Assembly (NCBI RefSeq): GCF_913778665.1
Contig: NZ_CAJYVQ010000002.1
Span: 496,001 to 560,000 of the forward strand
Length of the DNA: 64,000 nucleotides
Source: an uncultured Stenotrophomonas sp.
GTDB lineage: Bacteria > Pseudomonadota > Gammaproteobacteria > Xanthomonadales > Xanthomonadaceae
Direction: 5' to 3'
Position 1 is the stretch's first letter, and every line of letters starts with the position of its first letter. Shown piece after piece: positions 9,276 to 17,693 of this stretch. The position numbers were made by a program, and so were the translations under genes. The notes beneath the pieces were generated by a model. That model was given only the letters and a program-made list of their open reading frames with translations. It ran no database searches and was not told where the DNA came from.

Positions 9276-10511
9276 ATGATCCGCCCTCTGCGCTCCCTGT
9301 TGCTCGCGCTCGCGCTCGCGCTCGCGCTGGGCGTGAGCACTGCGACCGCGATGGCTGCACCGGTCGCGGAGGAGCAGCTGCAGCAGGTCATCCTGCTCAG
9401 CCGCCACAACCTGCGCGCGCCGGTGGTGGCCTCCGGCGCGCTCGCCAACGCGACCCCCGAAACCTGGCCACGGTGGGACGTGGCACCGGGCGAGCTCACC
9501 ACCAAGGGCGGGGTGCTGGAGGTCTACATGGGCCGCTACATTGGACAGTGGCTGCGCCAGGCACAGCTGCTGCCGGCATCGGATTGCCCGCAGCCAGGTG
9601 ATTTCCACGCCCATGCCAACAGCCTGCAACGCACCCAGGCCACTGCACAGTTCTTCGTTGCCGGCGCGTTCCCGGGCTGCGCTGTTGCGATCGAGCAGCG
9701 CACGCCGCTGGGCACGATGGACCCGATGTTCAATCCGGTGATTCACCGCGATGACGTGGCGTTCCGCGAACGCGCGCGGTCGGCGATGCAGCAGGCATTG
9801 GCGCATGCAGGGCTGCTGCCATCGCTGTCGTTGGTGGAGGCGATCACCCACTACCCGCAGTCGGCGGCGTGCAAGGACCGCAGCGACTGTCATCTGACCC
9901 TGGCCGATACCACCTTCAGCGCAGAACCGGGCAAGGAGCCGCGGGCGTCCGGCTCGCTGGCGCTGGCCAACGGGGTGGTGGATGCCCTGCTGATGGAGCA
10001 CTACCAGGCTGATGCCACGCTGCGCGAAGGCTGGGGCCGCTTGAACGGCGAGGCGCAATGGCTGGCGCTGGCGCAGATCCGCAATCGCTACCAGGACATC
10101 CTGTTCGGTACCCCTGAAGTTGCTCGTGATGTGGCCGCACCGCTGCTGGCGCGCGTGGATGCGCTGTTGAAGGATCCGGCCTTGCCGAAGGTGACCCTCC
10201 TGGTCGGCCATGACTCCAACATCGGCTCCGTGCTGGCGGCGCTGGGCATCACCGATTACACGCTGCCGGGCCAGTACGAGAAGACGCCGATCGGAGGCCT
10301 GCTGCAGTTCGAGCGCTGGCGTGCCCGCCACAGCGGCGGAGAGCGGATCCGCCTGGCCTACGTCTACCCGACCACTGCACAGCTGCGGGACGCACAGCCG
10401 CTGACCGGGACGCAGCCGCCGGGCCGTGTCGCGTTGCGGGTGCCGGGCTGCGCAGCGCAGGGCTGCACCGTCGCGGAGTTTCAGCGCCTTTTGCAACCAG
10501 CGGCCCGCTGA
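9276..10511 (+). CDS. agp: Periplasmic glucose-1-phosphatase (histidine acid phosphatase)
   Basis: Predicted periplasmic enzyme of 411 residues releasing phosphate from sugar phosphates such as glucose-1-phosphate. The signal peptide is MIRPLRSLLLALALALALGV with a cut near AMA-AP. The catalytic motif is RHNLRAP at residues 43-49, with Asn where phytases have Gly, as in E. coli Agp. The C-terminal proton-donor motif is GHDSN (H312, D313). Long blocks such as TTKGGVLEVYMG, YANSLQRT-like HANSLQRT, and QFFVAGAFPGC match Agp closely. GGAG at 9265 is the ribosome-binding site. The h-region is coded by four CTCGCG hexamers (9303-9326). It is convergent with the PL5 lyase gene, nine bases away. Confidence 0.92.
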   Translation: MIRPLRSLLLALALALALGVSTATAMAAPVAEEQLQQVILLSRHNLRAPVVASGALANATPETWPRWDVAPGELTTKGGVLEVYMGRYIGQWLRQAQLLPASDCPQPGDFHAHANSLQRTQATAQFFVAGAFPGCAVAIEQRTPLGTMDPMFNPVIHRDDVAFRERARSAMQQALAHAGLLPSLSLVEAITHYPQSAACKDRSDCHLTLADTTFSAEPGKEPRASGSLALANGVVDALLMEHYQADATLREGWGRLNGEAQWLALAQIRNRYQDILFGTPEVARDVAAPLLARVDALLKDPALPKVTLLVGHDSNIGSVLAALGITDYTLPGQYEKTPIGGLLQFERWRARHSGGERIRLAYVYPTTAQLRDAQPLTGTQPPGRVALRVPGCAAQGCTVAEFQRLLQPAAR

Positions 10512-10520
10512 GGTGTGCGG

Positions 10521-11519
10521 CTAGCGCAGGCGCGTGCGCACGATGCCGTGAGTGGCCATCAGGGTCAGGTCGCCGCCCAATCGCGGCGAGCGGAACGGGC
10601 CACGCGCATGCGCGGCTTCGAACAGGCCGCCATCGGGCGAGCGCAGTCGATAGAACTCGACCCAGCCACTGGCCTGCAGCGGCAGCTGTGCAACGCCGGT
10701 CTGCTGGTTGAACCACGCCGGGTCCTTGCTGCCTTCGATGACGCGCCGCGCGAGGCGGTCGATGGCGTGATCGCGGCTGGCGTACCAGTCCTGGCCGCGC
10801 AGCCGCGCCAGCTCGGCCATCATCACCAGCGGCGCCAGCGCGTAGTCGTGATAGTGCAGGGCACGCTGCCCGCGCGCCATTTCCAGCGGCAGGCTGCCAT
10901 CGTCCTGGATGTCATCGATGCCCTTCTGGAAGGCGGCGTGGCCGGACTGCCACAGGGTCTGGTCATCGGTGGCCAGGCCAGTGGCGAGCACGCCCAGTCC
11001 GCCCCAGTAGTAGTGGTTGTTGCGGCGCCGCTTCGGGTTGTCCCAATAGCTCAGGTTGGCGCGTGCCAGCTGCTGCAGCCATGGATCGATGCGCGCGCGC
11101 TGCTGCGGGTCGGCCTGGTCATGCACTTTCAGGTAGGCCATGGCCACCGCATCGAGCATCCACTGCCGCATGTAGAACGACTGGTCGTTGTTGACCCGGA
11201 TCATCTGCCCGAGCATCGCGCCGTCCTTCGCCCAGGCGCCGAGCCAGGCCAGCGTGCACTGCGCAGCGGCGCGATCACCATCACGCAGGTAGTCGTCACT
11301 CATGCGCGCCACGTCGGTGGCATAGCGGTCCAGTGGCGCGGTGGCATCGTGGTTCTGCTGGTGCAGTGCCGGGTCGATCACCGAGCCGGCCTTGTCGTTG
11401 TAGTAGCCCAGCGCACGGATGTCCGGTTGGCCGGGCGGTGGTGGAGGGCAGGCGGCGAGGGCACAGGTACTGGCCAGCAGCGTGGGCAGCAGTGCAAGAC
11501 GGAACAGGGGGAGAGGCAT
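10521..11519 (-). CDS. algL: Polysaccharide lyase family 5 (alginate/polyuronate lyase)
   Basis: Secreted or periplasmic lyase of 332 residues that cleaves uronic-acid polymers by beta-elimination. Signal peptide MPLPLFRLALLPTLLASTCALA; the frame extends 29 codons upstream without signal character. PL5 active-site elements are visible: RNNHYYWGGL (residues 166-175, catalytic Asn/His), then RALHYHDYALAPL (219-231) with the catalytic His/Tyr. Spacing matches, shifted by about one residue, what I recall for the S. maltophilia PL5 lyase Smlt1473, which acts on mannuronate, glucuronate and hyaluronate in a pH-dependent way. No alginate synthesis genes are adjacent, so a catabolic or host-glycan role is more likely than export quality control. 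Confidence 0.88.
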   Translation of the reverse strand: MPLPLFRLALLPTLLASTCALAACPPPPPGQPDIRALGYYNDKAGSVIDPALHQQNHDATAPLDRYATDVARMSDDYLRDGDRAAAQCTLAWLGAWAKDGAMLGQMIRVNNDQSFYMRQWMLDAVAMAYLKVHDQADPQQRARIDPWLQQLARANLSYWDNPKRRRNNHYYWGGLGVLATGLATDDQTLWQSGHAAFQKGIDDIQDDGSLPLEMARGQRALHYHDYALAPLVMMAELARLRGQDWYASRDHAIDRLARRVIEGSKDPAWFNQQTGVAQLPLQASGWVEFYRLRSPDGGLFEAAHARGPFRSPRLGGDLTLMATHGIVRTRLR

Positions 11520-11611
11520 GGACGCCGACGGAAGGGGGAACCCGGCGAACGATGCGCCTGTACATGTTGCCGGTGCGTGATGCAGCCGCGGCTCCCGCCG
11601 CCGCATGCAGA

Positions 11612-11637
11612 AACGGCCCGGGTCTCCCCGGGCCGTT
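11612..11637 (-). terminator. Rho-independent-like terminator of the DUF885 gene
   Basis: A perfect 11-bp stem (AACGGCCCGGG/CCCGGGCCGTT) with a four-base loop sits 26 bases past the DUF885 stop codon. On the minus strand the T-run is short (TTTCTG), so efficiency is uncertain. Confidence 0.7.
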
Positions 11638-11662
11638 CTGTTTCCATCTCACACCCGACCGA

Positions 11663-13471
11663 TCACTCGATCGGCTGGTCCAGCATCAGCTGGCGGGCGA
11701 AGCGCACCGGCGGTGCGCCGTAGGACAGCACCTGGTCGTGGTAGGCCTTCAGGTTGAACTTGTCGCCCAGCTTTTCCTGCACCGCCTTGCGGGTGTCGAA
11801 GTGTTCCTGCGCGCCGACGAAATAGGTCGGCAGCTGCGCCGACGTCAGCTGTGCACGCACCCACTTGCCGGCCGCCTCGCTTTCCTGCTGGAACGCATCG
11901 TGGGTCATCAGGTGCATCGCCTTTTCGCGATCCCAGTTGTCCACGTGCACCCCCTGGTCGAGGATCGCGTTGGAGATCGTGCGCAGGTAGAACTTCAGCT
12001 GCACCAGGTGGAACAGCGGGTCGTTGTTGAGGTAACCCTGCTCCTGCATCATGCGCTCGGTGTAGACCGCCCAGCCTTCGGCGAACAGGCCTGAACGCAG
12101 CACCGCACGCAGGGTGGAGGGGAACTTGGCCGAATGCCAGCCTTCCAGGTAGTGGCCCGGGGTACCTTCGTGGATGCTGAGCAGGTGGATCATGCGCGAG
12201 TTGTACTCACGCAGGAACGAGTCGACCTGCTTGTCGTTCCAGTCGTCCGGAATCGGCGACACGGCGTAGAAGGTCTTCAGGTTCTTGTCCAGCGGGCCCG
12301 GCGAATCGCAGTAGGCCACGGCCACGCCACGCTGGAATTCCGGCATCAGGATGATGTCCACCGGCGCGTCCGGCAGGGTCACCAGGTCGTGCTCGCGCAC
12401 GAACGCGGTGGACTGCTCCAGCGCGGCCTTGGCATCGTCGACCACCTTGTCGCGTGCCGGCTTGTCGGCGTAGGCCAGTTCCAGCGCGGCCTCGATCGCC
12501 TTCTGCTGCTGCTCGTCGGTCGGCTGGGCCGGCATCTCCGGCGCACCCGGCTTGTCCTTCAGCACGGTCTGCGCGATGCCGTACATGTCTTCGCGCACGC
12601 GCTTGAGTTCGGCGCGCGCACGCTCACCGATTTCCTGGCGCGACAGCGATGAGCTCAGCGCGAACTTCAGCTTCTGGTCGTACTTTTCCGCACCAATGCG
12701 GAAGTCGCCCTTGGCGTTCGGCACCAGGGTCTTGTCCAGCCAGGTCTGCTGCTCGTCCACCGCCTTCTTCAGCCCATCGATGGCGGCCTGCAGGCGCTGC
12801 TGGTCGGCCTGCGGCAATTCGCCGATGTGCGGGGTGATGAAGGTATCGACGATGCTGAGGATGCCCTTGTTCTGCTTGGCCACGGTCTCGGCATGGATCT
12901 TCGGCACGCGCGCCGGGTCCAGGTTCTCGCGGGCCTGGGCGAAGATCGCGGGCAGCTTTTCCATGCGCGCGGTGGCCGACTTCAGGCGCTCCGGCAGTGG
13001 GGCGAATTCGCGTGCCATCAGGCCGTAGATCGCGCTGCCGGCAATGCCGTTGTACAGCTGCGGGTCCCACTTGCCGGACTGCAGCACTTCGGCGTTCCAG
13101 ATTTCCGACTGCAGCTGGTTGCGCAGGATCGCCGCGTCCACTTGGTTCTCGCGGCCCAGCTTGGCCACGTCGATCTTGTCCAGCTCGCCCAGCAGAGCCT
13201 TGTAGGCGGCCACGGTCTTCTGCTGGCCGGTGGCGCTCAGGTCGTCCAGCTCGCTGTCGTAGCGGTGGTCGCCGATCTGGGTGGCGCTGACCGGTGACAG
13301 CTGCATCCAGGTATCCAGGGCGCGCTTGGACAGGTCGGCGAAGGCGGCATCGGCTGCCGCGTCACCGGCCTGCTGGTTGGCGGCCGGGGTGGAAGCGTTG
13401 GTCGGGGCGTCGGCCGGCTGGCAACCGGCCAGCGCGGCCACCAGGGCGAGGGCAAGGAGATGCGGGCGCAT
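11663..13471 (-). CDS. DUF885 family lipoprotein, putative zinc peptidase-like
   Basis: 602-residue envelope protein. The N-terminus MRPHLLALALVAALAGC is a lipoprotein signal with lipobox LAGC, followed by a Thr/Ala-rich linker. DUF885 fills the rest. The motif HEGTPGHYLEGWHS (about residues 430-443) resembles an HExxGH metal site, and NYRMQEQGY-like MMQEQGYLNNDPLFHL follows. Members are annotated as uncharacterised or as dipeptidase/amidase-like; the substrate is unknown. Single gene with its own terminator, upstream of but separate from the PL5 lyase gene. Confidence 0.85.
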   Translation of the reverse strand: MRPHLLALALVAALAGCQPADAPTNASTPAANQQAGDAAADAAFADLSKRALDTWMQLSPVSATQIGDHRYDSELDDLSATGQQKTVAAYKALLGELDKIDVAKLGRENQVDAAILRNQLQSEIWNAEVLQSGKWDPQLYNGIAGSAIYGLMAREFAPLPERLKSATARMEKLPAIFAQARENLDPARVPKIHAETVAKQNKGILSIVDTFITPHIGELPQADQQRLQAAIDGLKKAVDEQQTWLDKTLVPNAKGDFRIGAEKYDQKLKFALSSSLSRQEIGERARAELKRVREDMYGIAQTVLKDKPGAPEMPAQPTDEQQQKAIEAALELAYADKPARDKVVDDAKAALEQSTAFVREHDLVTLPDAPVDIILMPEFQRGVAVAYCDSPGPLDKNLKTFYAVSPIPDDWNDKQVDSFLREYNSRMIHLLSIHEGTPGHYLEGWHSAKFPSTLRAVLRSGLFAEGWAVYTERMMQEQGYLNNDPLFHLVQLKFYLRTISNAILDQGVHVDNWDREKAMHLMTHDAFQQESEAAGKWVRAQLTSAQLPTYFVGAQEHFDTRKAVQEKLGDKFNLKAYHDQVLSYGAPPVRFARQLMLDQPIE

Positions 13472-13583
13472 CGGCGTTCCTGTACAGGGTCAAACCCCGA
13501 GCATAGGGCCGCGGCGCTGCTTTGTCCCCGTGCCATAGGATTACCATGGTCGCCGACAAGGACCCTCCATCGGAGTGCAGGAC

Positions 13584-13940
13584 ATGCAATACCAGGGAAG
13601 CTGCCATTGCGGCAGGATCGCATTCACCGTGGAAGCACAGGCGCCGATCAGCGATGTGATCGATTGCAACTGCTCGATGTGCCGGCGCCGTGGCAGCCTG
13701 CTGTGGTTCGCCCCGCGCGAGGCGTTCCAGTTGACCACCGATCCGGCGGACGTGGCCACCTATCACTTCAACAAGGCCCATATCGACCACCATCACTGCC
13801 GCGAGTGCGGCATCGCCCCCTACAGCGAGGCGGTCGATCCACGCAGCGGCACGCCGATGGTGGCGGTGAACGTGCGCTGCGTGCCGCAGGTGGACCTGGC
13901 GGGCCTGGCGGTGACGTCGTACGACGGAGCCGCACTGTGA
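13584..13940 (+). CDS. GFA family (glutathione-dependent formaldehyde-activating-like) zinc protein
   Basis: Cytoplasmic protein of 118 residues of the GFA/CENP-V fold. Zinc-ligand cysteines are visible: GSCHCGRIAF near the N-terminus, NCSMCRRRG in the middle, and HCRECGIAPYSEAV later. Family members are often glutathione-binding, but the activity here is unknown. The ATG at 13584 has CGGAG eight bases upstream; a GTG three codons earlier is less likely. Its stop overlaps the GTG start of the next gene. Confidence 0.85.
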   Translation: MQYQGSCHCGRIAFTVEAQAPISDVIDCNCSMCRRRGSLLWFAPREAFQLTTDPADVATYHFNKAHIDHHHCRECGIAPYSEAVDPRSGTPMVAVNVRCVPQVDLAGLAVTSYDGAAL

Positions 13941-14737
13941 GGCCGGTGTGCGCGTGGACGCGCGGGGTGGCGATGCCGGTGCTGCTGCTGGCGTTGGCGG
14001 CGTGCGGAAAGCATGGCGACATGGCGGCCGATGCCGGAGGTGGTGCCGAAGCCGCGGTCGCTTCGCCGGAAGGTGCGTTCCTGGCCTACGAGCATGACGT
14101 GCAGATACAGCTGGACGCTGCGCAGATCGCACCGCGCATCCAGCAGGTGGCGCAGGCCTGCCAAAGCGCGAAGTTCGGGGATTGTGCGGTGCTGCAGGTT
14201 GATCAGCGCAGTGGCGAGCAGCCCAGCGGCGAGGTCAAGGTCCGCATTGCACCGAAGGGCACCGAGCCGCTGATCACGATGGCGGGTGAAGGCGGCAAGC
14301 TGCAATCGCGCAGCACGCGCGCCGAAGACCTCGCACAGCAGGTGGCCGATACCGCGCTGACCAAGGCACGGCTGGAGAAGGAGCATGCGCGGCTGTTGTC
14401 CTACCAGGATCGCAAGGATCTGAAGATCGAAGACCTGATGGCGATCACCACGCGCCTGTCGGAGATCGAGGCGGGTGTCGAACAGGCCAACAAGGATTCC
14501 GCGCAGCAGCGCCGTCGCATCGATACCCAGCTGGTGACGCTGCACTTCGGCACCACCTCGGGCCAGCGCAGCCGCAGCGAGATCGGCCAGGCGCTGAGCG
14601 AGTCGGGCAGCATTCTCAGCACCAGCGTGGCGTTCCTGATCCGTGCGGCGGCGGCCTTGCTGCCGGTGGCGGTACTGGCGTTGATTGCAGGATGGGGCGT
14701 GCGTGCCTGGTGGCGTCGCCGCCGTCGCAAGGCGTGA
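13937..14737 (+). CDS. DUF4349 domain-containing lipoprotein/membrane protein
   Basis: 266-residue envelope protein. The GTG start at 13937 overlaps the GFA stop (GTGA) and supplies a basic n-region before a lipobox-like LALAAC. An ATG at 13973 is the alternative. The body is a DUF4349 domain with a central coiled coil (TALTKARLEKEHARLLSYQDRKDLKIEDLMAITTRL region). One C-terminal membrane helix (LLPVAVLALIAGWGVRAWW) is followed by an Arg/Lys-rich cytoplasmic tail. Function unknown; such proteins are thought to be envelope-associated. The overlap suggests coupling to the GFA gene, though no functional link is evident. Confidence 0.8.
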   Translation: MRPVCAWTRGVAMPVLLLALAACGKHGDMAADAGGGAEAAVASPEGAFLAYEHDVQIQLDAAQIAPRIQQVAQACQSAKFGDCAVLQVDQRSGEQPSGEVKVRIAPKGTEPLITMAGEGGKLQSRSTRAEDLAQQVADTALTKARLEKEHARLLSYQDRKDLKIEDLMAITTRLSEIEAGVEQANKDSAQQRRRIDTQLVTLHFGTTSGQRSRSEIGQALSESGSILSTSVAFLIRAAAALLPVAVLALIAGWGVRAWWRRRRRKA

Positions 14738-14789
14738 TCGAACGATGCGCGCGCCGGTCGTGGACCGGCGCTGCCGGAATCTGCAGAAC

Positions 14790-14816
14790 GTAGCGCCGGG
14801 CCATGCCCGGCGGATG
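14790..14816. repeat. GTAG-type REP element
   Basis: GTAGCGCCGGGCCATGCCCGG followed by CGGATG, with stem CGCCGGGC/GCCCGGCG. It lies between convergent genes and ends two bases before the stop codon of the acidic protein gene. Confidence 0.8.
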
Positions 14817-14817
14817 C

Positions 14818-15111
14818 TCATCCTTCGTCGGTTTCGTACTCGATGAAGACATCCAGTTCCAGCGCCAGCTCCTGCACCGCGTCACGCACTTTCTGCGCGG
14901 TGCTCTCGTTGCCGACTTCCACTTCCAGTTCGTGGATGCCCGGGCCGATGTCATCAGACAGCCCGGCCGAACTGGAATCATCGTCATCCATGTGCGGCAT
15001 CAGGTCGTCGGTTTCCTCGACATGCTCGATGCCCTCAAGGCCAAGCAGCAGATCGCTGATGGCGCGGGCGTCGTCTTCGGTTCCGGTGATGCGCAGTCGC
15101 AGCAGGCTCAT
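14818..15111 (-). CDS. Small acidic protein of unknown function
   Basis: 97 residues, strongly acidic. Predicted pattern: strand LLRLRITGTED, helix DARAISDLLLGLEGIEHVEE, an acidic loop (MDDDDSSS), strand GIHELEVEVGNES, helix TAQKVRDAVQELALELDVF. This is compatible with a ferredoxin-like alpha/beta fold carrying an acidic insertion. I do not recognise the family. No signal peptide or membrane helix. The coding pattern and clear ATG make it a real gene. It sits between the DUF4349 and LysR genes without an obvious partner. Confidence 0.65.
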   Translation of the reverse strand: MSLLRLRITGTEDDARAISDLLLGLEGIEHVEETDDLMPHMDDDDSSSAGLSDDIGPGIHELEVEVGNESTAQKVRDAVQELALELDVFIEYETDEG

Positions 15112-15180
15112 GTCAGGGGCACGTGGGAGGGTTCGCCTGCAGCCTAGCCAGCGCGAAGCAAAGAGCGGGTGAGGGCGCAG

Positions 15181-16125
15181 TCAGCCGCGCGTGGCCGGGC
15201 GCCCCAGCAGGCTGTCCGGCAGCGCGGGGATGGGCGTGCGCTCGTCCTGCGCCTGCTCCAGCAACCAGTCGATGAACAGGCGCGCCGCACGACTCGGCGG
15301 CTGCCCTTCGGCATGCACCACGTAATAGGCATAGCGGGCCTTCAGCGCCGGGCCGGGCAGGCGCACCACTTCATAGCGTTGCAGATAGGGCTGGGCGACG
15401 TGGGTGCGTGCCAGCACCGCGCCCATGCCGTACACCGCCGCGCGCATCGCATCGGTGCTGTCGGCAAAGGTATGCATCGGTGGCAGTGGCGAGGGCGGGC
15501 GCACGCCGGCATGGCGGAACCAGTCGCGCCAGCCCTGTGGCGACAGGTCGGTCAGCAGTGGCAGCTCGGCGATCCGCGCCGGGTCGTCCAGGGTCTCGAC
15601 GCCGGCCAGCGCGGGTGAGGCCACCGGGAACAGATAGTCGTCCATCAGATGCTGCGCGCGCAGGCCGGGCCATTGGCCCAGTCCGTAGCGGATGCCGACC
15701 TCCGGGCCGTTGTCGTCGTAGCGATCCAGCCCGCTGCCGGTATGCAGTTCGATGCGGATGTGCGGATGCGCCTGGGTGAAGCGCGGCAGGCGTGGCAACA
15801 GCCAGCAGTAGGACAGCGAGCGCAGCGTGGTGAGCCGCAGTGGCACGCTGTCGGCATCCGGGTGCAGGTGGTGGGCGACTGCGGCGACGTCGGTGAATGC
15901 CGCGCTGGCGGCGTCTGCCAACTGCCGGCCTTCAGCGGTCAGGCGCACGCCGCGGGCGTGGCGCAGGAACAGCCGGGTCTCCAGCACCTCCTCCAGGCGA
16001 CGCACATGGTGGCTGACCGCGCTGGCGGTCAGGTGCAGTTCCTGCGCCGCCTGGGCGAAGTTCTGGTGGCGGGCCGCGACTGCGAACACGGCCAGCGCGG
16101 GGAGCAGGGAAGGGCGTAGCTGCAT
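15181..16125 (-). CDS. LysR family transcriptional regulator (GcvA-like)
   Basis: DNA-binding regulator of 314 residues. The N-terminal winged helix (LPALAVFAVAARHQNFAQAA, then ELHLTASAVSHHVRRLEEVL) is the LysR HTH. The effector domain follows from about residue 90, with the GcvA/AmpR-like feature GIRYGLGQWPGL. Start at the ATG at 16125; the longer open frame has no HTH extension. It is divergent from an EamA transporter gene with 115 bases between, the classical LysR arrangement, so that transporter is the likely target. The co-inducer is unknown. Confidence 0.9.
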   Translation of the reverse strand: MQLRPSLLPALAVFAVAARHQNFAQAAQELHLTASAVSHHVRRLEEVLETRLFLRHARGVRLTAEGRQLADAASAAFTDVAAVAHHLHPDADSVPLRLTTLRSLSYCWLLPRLPRFTQAHPHIRIELHTGSGLDRYDDNGPEVGIRYGLGQWPGLRAQHLMDDYLFPVASPALAGVETLDDPARIAELPLLTDLSPQGWRDWFRHAGVRPPSPLPPMHTFADSTDAMRAAVYGMGAVLARTHVAQPYLQRYEVVRLPGPALKARYAYYVVHAEGQPPSRAARLFIDWLLEQAQDERTPIPALPDSLLGRPATRG

Positions 16126-16240
16126 GTCCAGCCTCAAACCAGATTTGTGGCTGGCAGCGATACTACGCGCTTGTGCGGCGGGTGTCTGCGCCCGATCCTG
16201 TCTGCCTTGGCGAGCAATTGACGATGGACGGAGGCAAAGC

Positions 16241-17113
16241 ATGAATGCGGTCCCACAGGCGGCCGAGCGCGATTGGCGCACACCGCTGGAGTTGACCCTG
16301 CTGGGCGCCATCTGGGGCTGCTCGTTCCTGTTCATGCGCGTGGCGGTGCCGTCGTTCGGCCCGTTCGCGCTGGTCGAGGTGCGGCTGGTGCTGGGCGCGC
16401 TGGTGCTGCTGCCGTTCCTGTGGCGCGCCCGCGCGCAGTTCCCGCCGCGTCGCTGGCTGTGGCTGGCGCCGATTGGCCTGATCAACTCGGCGCTGCCGTT
16501 CGTGCTGTTCGCCTATGCCGCCGAACAGGCACCGGCCGCGATCGGTGCGATCTGCAATGCCATGACGGTGCTGTTCGCCGCGCTGATCGCCTTTCTGTTC
16601 TTCGGCGAGAAGATCGGCATGCGCCGCGCCGGTGCCTTGCTGGTCGGCTTCGCTGGCGTGGTGGTGCTGGCCACGGCCAAGGTTTCCGGCTTGAGCATCG
16701 GCGCTGCGGTGATCGCCGGCGCTGCGGCGTCGCTGCTGTACGGGCTGGGCGTGAACCTGGTGAAGCGCCACATGACCGGCCTGCCATCGGCAGCGGCTGC
16801 GGCGGCGACGTTGTCGTGTGCTTCGCTGTGGATGCTGCCGATGGCGGTGAGCCACTGGCCGCATGCCGCCATTCCGCTGAAGGCCTGGGGCGCGGCGATT
16901 GCGCTGGGCGTGGCCTGTACCGGCCTGGCCTTCCTGATGTTCTACCGCCTGATCGGTCGCATCGGACCATCGCGCGCATCGACGGTGACCTACCTGATTC
17001 CGCTGTTCGGCGCGGCGTTTGCGTGGATGTTCCTGGGCGAGGCGGTGACGGTGCAGATGCTGATTGCCGGTGCGTTGATTCTGGGTAGCGTGGCGGTGAG
17101 TCAGAAGGGCTGA
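16241..17113 (+). CDS. EamA/DMT family transporter (LysR-linked)
   Basis: Inner-membrane exporter of 290 residues with ten hydrophobic segments in two EamA repeats. Marker segments are GAIWGCSFLFMRVAVP in helix 1, AALIAFLFFGEKIGMRRAG at the end of the first half, and VTYLIPLFGAAFAWMFLGE at the end of the second. GGAGG at 16230-16234 is the ribosome-binding site. The divergent LysR gene is its probable regulator. The substrate is unknown. Confidence 0.88.
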   Translation: MNAVPQAAERDWRTPLELTLLGAIWGCSFLFMRVAVPSFGPFALVEVRLVLGALVLLPFLWRARAQFPPRRWLWLAPIGLINSALPFVLFAYAAEQAPAAIGAICNAMTVLFAALIAFLFFGEKIGMRRAGALLVGFAGVVVLATAKVSGLSIGAAVIAGAAASLLYGLGVNLVKRHMTGLPSAAAAAATLSCASLWMLPMAVSHWPHAAIPLKAWGAAIALGVACTGLAFLMFYRLIGRIGPSRASTVTYLIPLFGAAFAWMFLGEAVTVQMLIAGALILGSVAVSQKG

Positions 17114-17130
17114 GGCGTTGGCGTTTTGCG

Positions 17131-17676
17131 CGTGGCGCGTGCTGAAGGTGCTTCATTGTTCATGGGCGTTACTTTTCTTTGTACGCAAAGAAAAGTAACC
17201 AAAAGAAACGCGCCGCCGGCCGCGAGCCGGCGCTGCGCACCGGTACCCTGCGCTCCTCGGCCCGTCGAGGGACGGCGCGGGAACTCGCTGCGCTCAAACA
17301 CCCGCGCCTCTTCGCCCTCGCCGGACCTGCGGTGCTCGGCTCGCTCAAGGCGGACCCAGATCAAAGGCTACAGCTGCACGACGATATTGGGTAGCGCCGG
17401 GCCAGGCCCGGCGAGCGAAGCGACCGCTTCTGCCCTTGATCTTGAATCCGCCTTGAGCAAGCCGAGCATCGCAGGGGAATCAGGGGCGAAGAGGTGCCGA
17501 TGTCTGAGCGCAGCGAGTTCGGCACCGTCCCCTGATTCACCGAGAAGCGCAGGGAACCGACGTGCGAAGCGCGGCGGCTCGCGACCTGGCGGCGCGTTTC
17601 TTTTGGTTACTTTTCTTTTCGCGCGAAAAGAAAAGTGACGCCCATGAACAATGAAGCACCTTCAGCACGCGCCACG
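17131..17676. repeat. 546-bp imperfect palindrome of two inverted ~245-bp repeat copies
   Basis: The gene-free gap 17114-17693 is almost entirely one inverted repeat. The outer arms 17131-17217 and 17588-17676 are nearly identical, and homology continues inward with more mismatches. Examples are GAACTCGCTGCGCTCA at about 17279 against its inverse at about 17505, and CTCAAGGCGGA at about 17345 against TCCGCCTTGAG at about 17448. Each outer arm contains a smaller palindrome around ACTTTTCTTT...AAAGAAAAGT. The centre carries a GTAG REP. No convincing gene lies inside. It may terminate transcripts from both flanks; it is not an insertion sequence. Confidence 0.85.
17391..17414. repeat. GTAG-type REP element inside the palindrome centre
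   Basis: GTAGCGCCGGGCCAGGCCCG followed by GCGAG: same head and stem as the element at 14790. It lies in the unpaired centre of the 546-bp palindrome. Confidence 0.7.
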
Positions 17677-17693
17677 TGCAGGAAGCCAGGCTC

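Noticed and set aside
17126-17638. 170-codon plus-strand ORF within the palindrome
   Set aside because: It runs through both inverted arms, and its residues mirror the repeat (CTQRKVTKRNAPPAA-type peptide). Such ORFs appear wherever this repeat occurs and have no protein character.
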